DNA of 64,000 nucleotides, taken from IMG/VR virus record IMGVR_UViG_3300030329_005658, positions 1 through 64,000 of that record; one strand, given 5' to 3'. Below are positions 19,761 through 26,568 of this stretch, in pieces; within the stretch, counting starts at the first letter, position 1, and every line of letters begins with the position of its first letter. A model generated the notes under the pieces. That model made no database searches, was not told the DNA's origin, and worked only from the letters and a program-made list of their open reading frames with translations. The position numbers and the translations under genes are program-made. Source of the DNA: a virus.

Positions 19761-20708
19761 ATGGGTTTTTTAGATAATAGCGGTGATATAATTTTGGATG
19801 CCGTTTTAACAGATCATGGAAGAAAGGTATTGGCAAAGGGAGATGGTTCCTTTCAAATTACAAAATTCGCCGTTGGGGATGAAGAGATAGATTATTCTCT
19901 GTATAATATCAACCACGCTAGTGGATCTGCTTATTATGATTTAGAGATTTTGCAGACTCCTGTTTTGGAAGCGTTCACAAATAATGCCTCTTCCATGAAG
20001 ACAAAACTAATTTCATATGATAATGAAAGGCTGTTATATTTGCCAATGTTAAAATTAAATACTAACCTTAATGACACCAGGCAGCATACAAGCGGATCGT
20101 TTTTCATTGCCGTAGACCAAGAGACAGAGGGAACAGATGCCGCCGCCACTACTGCTGCTGTCGGGATTGATTCTGCTGGTGCCCATGTTCAGGGTATCTT
20201 GTTTGGAGTTTCGTTTGAGTCTTCGAATTCAATTAGAGTCGACCAGGGAATTGATTCCACTGAAGTAAGCGCACAAAACCCAGGCCTGATGCAAGGGCTA
20301 ATTGATGATATGTATATTATTCAAATGGATAATCGTTTGGGGAGAATTGTAGATTTGACTGGTGGCCGAATCGGTTTAGACTATATCGACGACGATGATG
20401 TTGGATTCTATACCGTTGATGCGTCTCATGGAATCGTTTCTAGAAACAATGACACAACCAACTCAGCAACCCAAACAATTGCTGGTCCGCGCGGAACCAT
20501 TTTACAATTTAAGGTTGCCGCGTCTTTGGATCTTAACACAAGTACATATTTGTTTAACCAACTTGGTGGGCAAACTACTATGGTCAATAAGGCAGGCTCA
20601 GTTAGTCAAAGTGTCCGATATATTGACACAATAATCAGAGTCACCGGTATGCAAACTGGATATAGTTTGGATATCCCTGTAAGATTCATCAAAACAATTA
20701 CAACTTAA
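19761..20708 (+). CDS. Virion-type protein with HGRxxLxKG N-terminal module
   Basis: 315 residues. The start is supported by AGGAG 8 bases upstream. The N-terminus carries VLTDHGRKVLAKG then KFAVGDEEIDYSLYN, a module also present at the N-terminus of the protein at 13951. The rest is beta-rich with acidic patches (DYIDDDDVGFYTVD) and no enzymatic motif. It heads a three-gene set (19761, 20722, 21831) with short gaps, preceded by a candidate late promoter. I recall this N-terminal pattern from T4-like phage structural proteins, but cannot name the gene. A tail or fibre-connector role is an inference. Confidence 0.5.
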   Translation: MGFLDNSGDIILDAVLTDHGRKVLAKGDGSFQITKFAVGDEEIDYSLYNINHASGSAYYDLEILQTPVLEAFTNNASSMKTKLISYDNERLLYLPMLKLNTNLNDTRQHTSGSFFIAVDQETEGTDAAATTAAVGIDSAGAHVQGILFGVSFESSNSIRVDQGIDSTEVSAQNPGLMQGLIDDMYIIQMDNRLGRIVDLTGGRIGLDYIDDDDVGFYTVDASHGIVSRNNDTTNSATQTIAGPRGTILQFKVAASLDLNTSTYLFNQLGGQTTMVNKAGSVSQSVRYIDTIIRVTGMQTGYSLDIPVRFIKTITT

Positions 20709-20721
20709 AAGAGAGAAAATT

Positions 20722-21819
20722 ATGGCTGAAAGTTTTTATAAACCACTGGATAATGCTAACGACATTATCAACACCAGAACCCTACTTCATGAGGCGATAC
20801 CTCTAACTGGTACGATTGTAAGTGGCACCTATGGCACAAACAATATTAAAGATTATACACATGGGATGTTTCAATCTGTATACGATTATCCGTATCTTAG
20901 CTCTTCTGCGAATCATATTTTCGATATCACCGTTGGAGTTGGCACGCAATCAGGTATTTATGGGTCTGTTACGAGTCAGCAATCAAAAAAGAAGAACATT
21001 TACAACCAAATGGCACAAGTGCTTATGGGCTATGATGCCACGGGGTCTATACTTCAGTTTGATGCGGACGGAAATATTATTGCTGGGGGTACCAAGATCA
21101 ATGACGGGTTCTTTTTGAATTTCGCAAGGCTGTTGACCAAAGACGAAATTAAGAAAGGTTCTTTTAGATTAGATTTGGGTGTTGATGATGCTTACACAGA
21201 GGGCGGCGCCGTATTTAATAATAGAATTAAAATCACAGATGCCAGTGGTTCGGACGGATATCTTGTTAACTCACCTGCTGGTGAATATGGTATTCTTTAT
21301 GCTACCGCCAGTTCTGGAACGAACGTTTTAGGCGCGAACCAGTCTTATGCTGTCGGGCTTTTGTTTTATCAAGCCGGAATCGCATTCATCTCTGGGTCTG
21401 TGTTCAATGATACGGATGACGGGGGTATTATTCACACCGACATCGGTTCCAACCATCTCGCATCGACTGCTGGGGCAACAGGGTTTCAGTTTGCTACAGC
21501 TTCTACCATTTCTAATGTTGCGAACGCAATCAGGACTAGAATTTACAATCTCCAATTCAATAACACAGTGGAGTTGAATTCTACAATTTATTTTTGCCGC
21601 GTTAACCACAACGAATATAACTATTCGACCAACCCGACATATCTAAACGCTAGCAAGATTAGAGTCAAGACAAAATCAACTGACGAGCCAGTTTCATATA
21701 TTACGACAATAGGGCTCTATAGCGACAATAATGAGTTGATGGCAACAGCGAAACTCAGCGAACCTCTTAAGAAGACAAGCAACAACGAGTTTACTATTCG
21801 GGTTAGATTAGATTACTAA
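20722..21819 (+). CDS. Structural paralogue 1 (365 aa)
   Basis: Starts 13 bases after the previous stop with GAGAG upstream. No named family, but it is clearly related to the next gene (21831): both have a central IYGS..KKGS segment, a strand around FxxGxAxxSGS (GLLFYQAGIAFISGS here), a shared NPTYxxAS motif and the same C-terminus (IGLYSDNNELMATAKLSEPL then a K-rich turn and RVRLDY). It is beta-rich without a signal peptide. The pair probably arose by duplication and divergence and would form repeated subunits of a tail or fibre structure; that is inferred. Confidence 0.5.
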   Translation: MAESFYKPLDNANDIINTRTLLHEAIPLTGTIVSGTYGTNNIKDYTHGMFQSVYDYPYLSSSANHIFDITVGVGTQSGIYGSVTSQQSKKKNIYNQMAQVLMGYDATGSILQFDADGNIIAGGTKINDGFFLNFARLLTKDEIKKGSFRLDLGVDDAYTEGGAVFNNRIKITDASGSDGYLVNSPAGEYGILYATASSGTNVLGANQSYAVGLLFYQAGIAFISGSVFNDTDDGGIIHTDIGSNHLASTAGATGFQFATASTISNVANAIRTRIYNLQFNNTVELNSTIYFCRVNHNEYNYSTNPTYLNASKIRVKTKSTDEPVSYITTIGLYSDNNELMATAKLSEPLKKTSNNEFTIRVRLDY

Positions 21820-21830
21820 AATAATATGTT

Positions 21831-22976
21831 ATGCTATACTACAAATTTGAAGAAGACGACATTTTTGTCAATACACTGAGAACTTATCCACTATACCAAT
21901 ATTATATTTATAGCGGCTCAATTTATTTTGATAATAGTCCAAAAGTTGTAGGCCAAAACACGAGCAACATATTATCAGTTGATGATAATCACATATCTTT
22001 ATATGAGTATAATATTGACCGTAGCAGCAACTACATTTATCCCTTTATAATAAAAGGAGATGAAAGGCACTGCTTTAAGAAGATAACAAGAGAAGATTTC
22101 TCAACACAATATGCCTTGGGAGATCAAATCACATCTTCTTATCGCATGTCGGCTAGTATAATTCGATACCACTACGCAGCGAATGCCACTAGGGCCAGAA
22201 TCAGGGCCATGAGAAATACAACAGATCATTATACATATAGGTCTCCGCATTATCAATATTCATCTTCGTTTGGGAATAAGGCAACCCAGCAATTAAACCT
22301 GGTGTCTATCCCATCCATATTGTATGGAAGCTCAATTAAAAAAGGCTCAGTCTCTCTTAAATATTATATTACCGGGTCTTTGATCGGGGAGCTTTCAGAT
22401 TATAGAATGAACGGGGAGCTTGTACAAATTGGCCCTGCCGGCTCAAATGGGTCTGGGTCTGTAGCAGGTGTTGTTCTATATAATGAAGGCCTTTTGGTAT
22501 TAACAGGTAGTTGGGAGCTTAATTCTCAAACTATCGCATATGATGCCTCGGATAAATCAAAGTGGGTTTATTTTGGTTATGGCGCCAATGATGGCAATAC
22601 CACTAATTTGACTTCTGTTTCTTCCTCATTTTATTTGGGCTATTCCGGGTCTCATGACACCCAAGTGGTAACAATGCTGGCTAAAGCCCCGTATGAAAAT
22701 CTCAATTATAGCAATAACCCGACATATGTTTCGGCCTCGCAGGCGAATTCAATCATTTCAGGGTCAAATCGGTTTATTGAAATGCCGAGAGAGGTGAGGA
22801 ACACTTCTGATTATAACTTCAATGATGTCACTGCCCCGATGGATCAATCAATCTATATTTCAAAAATTAATATTTATGATGATGACAAGAATTTAATTGG
22901 AGTTGCTAAACTCGCCAAGCCCATAAGAAAAACCAAAGATCGCCAATTTACATTTAAATTGAAGTTGGACATATAA
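21831..22976 (+). CDS. Structural paralogue 2 (381 aa)
   Basis: Related to the preceding gene. Shared signatures are IPSILYGSSIKKGSVSL, VVLYNEGLLVLTGSWEL, the NPTYVSAS motif and the C-terminal INIYDDDKNLIGVAKLAKPI followed by FTFKLKLDI. The start ATG 21831 has only a poor ribosome site and another out-of-frame ATG lies five bases before, so expression may depend on coupling to the upstream gene 11 bases away. It is the last gene of the distal tail block; the next 54 bases carry a strong sigma-70 promoter for the early-type block. The role as a virion protein is inferred from context. Confidence 0.5.
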   Translation: MLYYKFEEDDIFVNTLRTYPLYQYYIYSGSIYFDNSPKVVGQNTSNILSVDDNHISLYEYNIDRSSNYIYPFIIKGDERHCFKKITREDFSTQYALGDQITSSYRMSASIIRYHYAANATRARIRAMRNTTDHYTYRSPHYQYSSSFGNKATQQLNLVSIPSILYGSSIKKGSVSLKYYITGSLIGELSDYRMNGELVQIGPAGSNGSGSVAGVVLYNEGLLVLTGSWELNSQTIAYDASDKSKWVYFGYGANDGNTTNLTSVSSSFYLGYSGSHDTQVVTMLAKAPYENLNYSNNPTYVSASQANSIISGSNRFIEMPREVRNTSDYNFNDVTAPMDQSIYISKINIYDDDKNLIGVAKLAKPIRKTKDRQFTFKLKLDI

Positions 22977-22994
22977 GATTTTACATTTTTTTAC

Positions 22995-23023
22995 TTGACA
23001 GAAGTTTGAAATTGTGTTATAAT
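22995..23023 (+). promoter_or_regulatory. Consensus sigma-70 promoter for the RuvC-like gene
   Basis: TTGACA at 22995-23000 and TATAAT at 23018-23023 with a 17-base spacer: a perfect consensus pair. The expected transcription start (6-7 bases after the -10 box) falls at about 23030, on the base before ATG 23031, so the message may be leaderless. No Shine-Dalgarno sequence is present upstream of that ATG, which fits. Confidence 0.8.
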
Positions 23024-23030
23024 TTATATT

Positions 23031-23555
23031 ATGAAAGAATTTATTTTAGGCCTAGATGTTAGTACAAGCCGAGTTGGAATAACTGTTTTAAGCCCTGAAG
23101 CAGACTTAATTGATTGTCAAGTGGTTAAGTTGAACTCTAAAGATGAATTAGAAGATAGATGTGATCAATTAAAGAAACATTTACAGATAAATTATAATAA
23201 ATATTATATAAAAGAAGTATATATAGAATCTCCATTTATTATGTTTTCTGGAGGGAAAACAACAGCAATGACAATGGCAAAGCTACAGCGATTCAATGGA
23301 ATGGTGTCCTATATGGTGCGAGAATTGTATGGTGTGAATGCTGTATCTATCGCTGCTAATAAAGCAAGAGGACTTGTTGGTCTAAAGGTAAAGCGAGGTG
23401 AAAACACAAAGCTTAAGGTTATTGAGTGGGCACAAAAACAGTACCCAAAAAACTTTATTGTAGAATACACAAGGCATGGAAACCCAAAGCCCGGAACTGA
23501 TGATAAAGCAGATTCAATCGTAATTGCCAGAGCAGGACTACTTATTGAAAGATAG
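23031..23555 (+). CDS. ruvC: RuvC-like Holliday junction resolvase/nuclease
   Basis: 174 residues, the usual size for RuvC. The RNase H-fold metal site can be followed: Asp9 in LGLDVSTSRVGIT (strand 1), Glu66 in VYIESPF (strand 4) and Asp158/Asp161 in GTDDKADSIVIA (C-terminal helix). Cutting four-way junctions would serve recombination-dependent replication and debranching of DNA before packaging, the job done by endonuclease VII (gp49, a different fold) in T4. It is the first gene behind a consensus promoter and seems to lack a leader and ribosome-binding site. The alternative is a RuvC-family regulator without resolvase activity, but all acidic residues appear to be kept. Confidence 0.8.
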   Translation: MKEFILGLDVSTSRVGITVLSPEADLIDCQVVKLNSKDELEDRCDQLKKHLQINYNKYYIKEVYIESPFIMFSGGKTTAMTMAKLQRFNGMVSYMVRELYGVNAVSIAANKARGLVGLKVKRGENTKLKVIEWAQKQYPKNFIVEYTRHGNPKPGTDDKADSIVIARAGLLIER

Positions 23556-23563
23556 GAGTTTTT

Positions 23564-23704
23564 ATGAAGGCAATCTGTTTAACTTGTTTTTGGGTTAATG
23601 CTGGATTAGCATGGTATGCTGTTGCGAATGATGTGGGGATAGCCCCAGTGGCTTTGGCTCTGGTTTCTGCCGGGCTTTGTTTGGCTGGTTATTTACAGAA
23701 ATAA
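23564..23704 (+). CDS. Small hydrophobic membrane protein (46 aa)
   Basis: Short open frame with a good ribosome site (TAGGAG, 6 bases before ATG 23564), 8 bases after the RuvC-like gene. The product is mostly hydrophobic: a first segment MKAICLTCFWVNAGLAWYAV and a second APVALALVSAGLCLAGYL, separated by ANDVGI, so it probably forms a two-helix hairpin in the inner membrane. No homologue is recognised. Phage early regions often carry such small membrane proteins that change the host envelope or exclude other phages; whether this one does is unknown. The stop codon is followed one base later by a promoter -35 box. Confidence 0.55.
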   Translation: MKAICLTCFWVNAGLAWYAVANDVGIAPVALALVSAGLCLAGYLQK

Positions 23705-23705
23705 T

Positions 23706-23734
23706 TTGACAACTGCCTTGTGGCATGATATATG
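23706..23734 (+). promoter_or_regulatory. Sigma-70 promoter at the head of the first microgene run
   Basis: TTGACA at 23706-23711 and TATATG at 23729-23734, spacer 17. The sequence before the -35 box (ATAATTTGACA) is the same as at the promoter at 26128. The -10 box overlaps the ATG at 23732, so transcripts from here would start about 23741, inside the annotated first microgene. Confidence 0.65.
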
Positions 23735-23935
23735 GAGAATAAGCACTTAATAAAAGTTGGCTCATTGGTAGTAGATGCCAATCCCTATAAGGCACCAGAG
23801 TTGTTTTATGGTTATGGAATTGTTCTCGAAGTAATAAGCGAATTTTATGTGATTGTCCATTGGGATAAATATAATTTTACTCAAGCTGTAAGAATTTCTG
23901 ATTTGGAGGTATTAGATGAAATTGAAGATAGGTGA
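23732..23935 (+). CDS. SH3/KOW-like microprotein 1
   Basis: 67 residues. The family pattern is visible as IKVGSLVV (for the usual MKIGDLVK), then YGYGIVLEV, a VIVHW strand and the C-terminal LEVLDE. The start is uncertain: ATG 23732 lies inside the -10 box and has no ribosome site, while alignment with the other copies would start translation at codon 23750 (ATA), 12 bases after a GGAG. The gene overlaps the next one by 20 bases. The fold and function are inferred: a small five-strand barrel that may bind protein or RNA. Confidence 0.55.
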   Translation: MENKHLIKVGSLVVDANPYKAPELFYGYGIVLEVISEFYVIVHWDKYNFTQAVRISDLEVLDEIEDR

Positions 23936-24089
23936 TAAGGTAGAGCGGAGGTGGAAACCGGCTTTAGGCCATGGGGTCATTACTCATATACTTGGGAATA
24001 AGATAGTAGTGACTTGGTACGGCCCGGAAAAACCAATAGTTGAATTTGAGCAAGCAAAATATCTAAGAGTGCTCAATGAAAGTCGGTGA
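23916..24089 (+). CDS. SH3/KOW-like microprotein 2
   Basis: 57 residues, MKLKIGDKVERRW then HGVITHI, a VVTW strand followed by YGPEK, and C-terminal LRVLNESR. ATG 23916 is preceded by GGAGGT six bases upstream; that GGAGGT encodes part of the LEVLDE end of microprotein 1. Two extra residues precede the IGD motif compared with most copies, making the overlap with the upstream gene 20 instead of 14 bases. Confidence 0.7.
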   Translation: MKLKIGDKVERRWKPALGHGVITHILGNKIVVTWYGPEKPIVEFEQAKYLRVLNESR

Positions 24090-24252
24090 TCTTGTAAAAG
24101 TCAAGCCATCACCTTGGGTTTTTCGCTCTACGGACATTGGAATCATATATAATAAGACTAGCACCTGTGTCCATGTGAATTGGTTTGAGTGGGGCTCTAT
24201 TCGTTATAGCATTGGAACCACAGAAGACGAATTAGAAGTTATCTCATCATGA
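24076..24252 (+). CDS. SH3/KOW-like microprotein 3
   Basis: 58 residues: MKVGDLVKVKPSPW, then TDIGIIYN, VHVNW with FEWGS turn, and LEVISS at the end. The first 14 bases (ATG AAA GTC GGT GA) are also the end of microprotein 2 (…NESR stop). The ribosome site is weaker here (AAGAGTGCTC) than at later copies. Confidence 0.7.
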   Translation: MKVGDLVKVKPSPWVFRSTDIGIIYNKTSTCVHVNWFEWGSIRYSIGTTEDELEVISS

Positions 24253-24464
24253 ATTCGGGAGATTTAATTCTAATTCGAGTATGGCCTTGCGATGAATTGA
24301 GGTTTGGGCTTTTGGTTCAACAACTAGGCTGGAGAGAAGTGATGGAGTTACAAATTAGATGTAGGCGAGCATGGTGGGTTCATTTCCCAGATATTAACAA
24401 AATGATGGCTTACGATGAAGACTTAATAATATTATTATCCGAGGACGAAAATGAACACGTTTAA
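24249..24464 (+). CDS. SH3/KOW-like microprotein 4 (divergent)
   Basis: 71 residues; overlaps the previous gene by ATGA. It keeps SGDLILIRVW, FGLLVQQ and a WWVHF strand in the expected places but has a longer loop and ends LSEDENEHV rather than EVINE. It overlaps the next, unrelated gene by exactly 14 bases (ATG AAC ACG TTT AA), the same overlap length as in the array, although the sequence differs. Confidence 0.65.
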   Translation: MNSGDLILIRVWPCDELRFGLLVQQLGWREVMELQIRCRRAWWVHFPDINKMMAYDEDLIILLSEDENEHV

Positions 24465-25155
24465 GACATATGAAACCTGCCAAGTATTTTATTCCAATTG
24501 GTCGCAGAAATTAAAAAAGGGTGACGAAAACTATTGGTGGACGATAGCTACCATTGCTGATTGGATCGGTCATGCCCTTGAGGGAAGCCGCAGAATCCCA
24601 GGCCAGCAGCCCATATGGGCATCAACAATAGGAGTTGTCCAGACAAAAGAGAAGTTTGGGCAAGTTAGGGTGTATTGTTATTTTGCTCTTTCAGAAGCTG
24701 TTGAGGCGGAGTACAAATTATATGTAAGTAATATTAAGGAGGAAAATAGCAAATATTACGACTGGAAATCTTCAGGCCAACAAGCTCATATTAAAAAAGA
24801 AGAATATGAAAGCGGCAAGTATCCTATTAAATTGAAAACTATTGAAGACTTTTCTCAAGAATGTTATTTCAAGGACTTGCGACATTATAGAGAAGTTTAT
24901 TATGAAGCTTTTAAGCTTTGGCCACAATACGAATCTGCCATCCGCGCAGGCGCTGACTTCTCTGAATACCTTCTTGAATTGGACGAGGTTGATGCGTATT
25001 TCGATTTTATTTTAAACAGCAACCTTAAATGGTATCGCGAATCCTCTACTTGGTCTGACCAGGGAGAAAATGGAATGAGGGAGTCCAATTTGAGAAGGAA
25101 GAACAAAGTTAAAAATATACTTGATTTCTTAAACAACGGAGAGGAAAATGCCTAA
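24451..25155 (+). CDS. Hypothetical protein, 234 aa
   Basis: No family recognised. The first half holds a conserved-looking core, WWTIATIADWIGHALEG then a STIGVVQTKEKFGQVRVY strand-helix unit; the second half is Tyr/Glu-rich and helical, with a basic end (MRESNLRRKNKVKNIL). No signal peptide or membrane segment. The start overlaps microgene 4 by 14 bases and its last 8 bases overlap ClpS, so it is part of the same translation-coupled operon. The core reminds me of short phage and plasmid proteins that contain a 'KFG.lR.Y' motif, but I cannot assign a function. Confidence 0.6.
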   Translation: MNTFKTYETCQVFYSNWSQKLKKGDENYWWTIATIADWIGHALEGSRRIPGQQPIWASTIGVVQTKEKFGQVRVYCYFALSEAVEAEYKLYVSNIKEENSKYYDWKSSGQQAHIKKEEYESGKYPIKLKTIEDFSQECYFKDLRHYREVYYEAFKLWPQYESAIRAGADFSEYLLELDEVDAYFDFILNSNLKWYRESSTWSDQGENGMRESNLRRKNKVKNILDFLNNGEENA

Positions 25156-25468
25156 AAAAGGATTAGATAAAAAAGGCGATGTCGGACTTAAAGACAGGCA
25201 AAAACATAAGGTAGAGCCACCAAAGGAATATAAAGTTGTTTTTTATAATGACGATTATACACCAATGGAATTTGTAACTCAGTTGTTGATGCAGATTTTT
25301 CATAAAGACTCAATGACAGCAAAAGCAATAACTCAGCACGTTCATAACAACGGTAGAGGTATCGCCGGAGTATATTCGAGAGAAATAGCGGAAACAAAGA
25401 CACATGAATGTATGGCTATAGCTAAAAACTATGAGCACCCTTTAATGATTGATTTTGAGCCGGAGTGA
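25148..25468 (+). CDS. clpS: ClpS-like N-degron adaptor
   Basis: 106 residues, the size of bacterial ClpS. The recognisable core is YKVVFYNDDYTPMEFV, followed by HVHNNGRGIAGVYSREIAETK. Residues that bind N-terminal Leu/Phe/Tyr/Trp in E. coli ClpS (Asn34, Asp35, His66) fall at the same numbers here (N34, D35, H66), and the N-terminal extension needed to act on the ClpA pore is present and Lys-rich. The protein should deliver N-degron proteins to host ClpAP, or compete with host ClpS and so redirect degradation. It overlaps the upstream gene by 8 bases and is followed by a CTATTTAA motif. Confidence 0.9.
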   Translation: MPKKGLDKKGDVGLKDRQKHKVEPPKEYKVVFYNDDYTPMEFVTQLLMQIFHKDSMTAKAITQHVHNNGRGIAGVYSREIAETKTHECMAIAKNYEHPLMIDFEPE

Positions 25469-25476
25469 CTATTTAA
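25469..25476 (+). promoter_or_regulatory. Candidate promoter element (CTATTTAA)
   Basis: A copy of the CTATTTAN motif directly after the ClpS stop, 40 bases before the aldolase start at 25517. It is the only copy in the early-type block, so its meaning is less certain here. Confidence 0.3.
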
Positions 25477-25516
25477 GTGGTCTTACGAATGGCAAGAAAA
25501 AACAAAGGATAATAAT

Positions 25517-26119
25517 ATGATAACAGCAATGGGCGATGTAATGCGCCGGGCCTATGAGAGGGGCTGGATAACAACAAGAGATGGAAATATTTCACTGAGG
25601 CGAAAGGCGAGTGATATTTTTTACGTCACACCCTCAGGTTGGAGAAAGACGATTATCCATCCAGAGCACATGATCAAAATCAGACTAACTCCAGCCGGCC
25701 TTGATGTTTTAGATGGTCACGCAAAACCATCTGGAGAATTGGCTATGCACGGCAAACTACAGAGGTACCATAAAAGGACTAGGGCTGTTGTTCATCTTCA
25801 TCCTACTAATATTATTGCTGCCATGTATGCTGGGTGGGATTTACAAACTTTAGCCGCCGAATTTCCTGAAGTTTCTAGATACACCAGGGTTGGGCCATCT
25901 GTTCCAGTTTTACCTGTAACTTCCGATGAATTAGCTTGCGCAACCTTTCAAGCAATGACAGCAGAACACTCGAATAGAGTCATTTATGATATAGTTGGGC
26001 AAGGTGCTCATGGGGTTTGTGCTATTGGGCCCAACCCTTGGGATGCTTATGAGCATATTGAGAGACTGGAACACATATGCGAAATCGCCCTTAGGAGTGG
26101 GGTCAAGCCCAAAAAGTAA
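25517..26119 (+). CDS. Class II aldolase/adducin-family protein
   Basis: 200 residues, close to the length of L-fuculose-phosphate aldolase and ribulose-5-phosphate 4-epimerase. The family features are present: TTRDGNISLR near residue 19 (phosphate-binding loop), a PSG at 39-41 and KPSGE at 70-74, catalytic Glu74, and zinc ligands His93 and His95 in VVHLHPTN plus His165 in GQGAHGV. These zinc enzymes cleave or epimerise sugar phosphates; the substrate cannot be told from sequence. All catalytic residues appear to be kept, so it is probably active. As an auxiliary metabolic gene it could alter host sugar metabolism or supply a sugar for DNA or envelope modification. A hairpin-free gap with a sigma-70 promoter follows. 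Confidence 0.85.
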   Translation: MITAMGDVMRRAYERGWITTRDGNISLRRKASDIFYVTPSGWRKTIIHPEHMIKIRLTPAGLDVLDGHAKPSGELAMHGKLQRYHKRTRAVVHLHPTNIIAAMYAGWDLQTLAAEFPEVSRYTRVGPSVPVLPVTSDELACATFQAMTAEHSNRVIYDIVGQGAHGVCAIGPNPWDAYEHIERLEHICEIALRSGVKPKK

Positions 26120-26127
26120 AAAATAAT

Positions 26128-26157
26128 TTGACAAATTCTTCAAGCATGTTATATATT
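26128..26157 (+). promoter_or_regulatory. Sigma-70 promoter of the second microgene run
   Basis: TTGACA at 26128-26133 within AATAATTTGACA, then an AT-rich -10 region: TATATA at 26150-26155 (spacer 16) or TATATT at 26152-26157 (spacer 18). Transcription would start about 26163, leaving a short leader with the strong ribosome site CGGAGGT before ATG 26180. Confidence 0.7.
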
Positions 26158-26179
26158 CTATGTACATCGGAGGTACATT

Positions 26180-26227
26180 ATGAATAGCAGTGGTGGAAAG
26201 CTTCGTGAAAATTGGCGACTTAGTTAG
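26180..26227 (+). CDS. 15-residue leader peptide overlapping the array
   Basis: ATG 26180 follows an ideal ribosome site (GGAGGT, 5 bases away), the best at the head of the array. It encodes MNSSGGKLRENWRLS and stops at 26225-26227, inside the first codons of microgene 5. The GTG start of microgene 5 (26205) has only a weak site of its own, so this leader probably brings ribosomes to it by coupling. I see no amino-acid run or hairpin that would suggest attenuation. Confidence 0.45.
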   Translation: MNSSGGKLRENWRLS

Positions 26228-26390
26228 AGGAACCTATTCCGGAAGAATTGGGATTATTGTGTCACAACCTATTGAATTTGTTAAAGAGACAATAGTTATT
26301 AAGGCATTTGTTTCAGTTTTATGGTCAGACGGGCAGTATTCTAATTCTTATGAATCTCAATTTTTAGAGGTAATAAATGAAAGTAGGTGA
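26205..26390 (+). CDS. SH3/KOW-like microprotein 5 (first of the long run)
   Basis: 61 residues, VKIGDLVRGTYSGRIGIIVS ... FVSVLWSDG ... FLEVINESR. GTG 26205 is chosen because it places the start exactly at the family KIGDLV motif; in-frame GTG codons at 26190 and 26193 are possible alternatives. Its last 14 bases contain the start of microgene 6, and AGAGGT encoding LEV is that gene's ribosome site. Confidence 0.75.
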   Translation: MKIGDLVRGTYSGRIGIIVSQPIEFVKETIVIKAFVSVLWSDGQYSNSYESQFLEVINESR

Positions 26391-26568
26391 TTTGGTACAA
26401 GAGCGCGAATCAGGCGAGGTTGGCATTATTATTGGGGGTCCAATAAACAAGCTCATAGACGGTCCATCGATCATGATACTATTTAATGTTCTATGGATCA
26501 ATGGAGAGGAGGAGCTTGAGGATGTTGAGTTTCTAAAAGTAATAAATGAAAATAGGGGATCTGGTTAA
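26377..26568 (+). CDS. SH3/KOW-like microprotein 6
   Basis: 63 residues: MKVGDLVQERESGEVGIIIG, NVLWINGEE, FLKVINENRGSG. In this copy the usual AGG TGA stop has become AGG GGA, so the protein reads four codons further and the overlap with the next gene grows to 23 bases. That is a clear record of drift from the standard junction. Confidence 0.75.
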   Translation: MKVGDLVQERESGEVGIIIGGPINKLIDGPSIMILFNVLWINGEEELEDVEFLKVINENRGSG

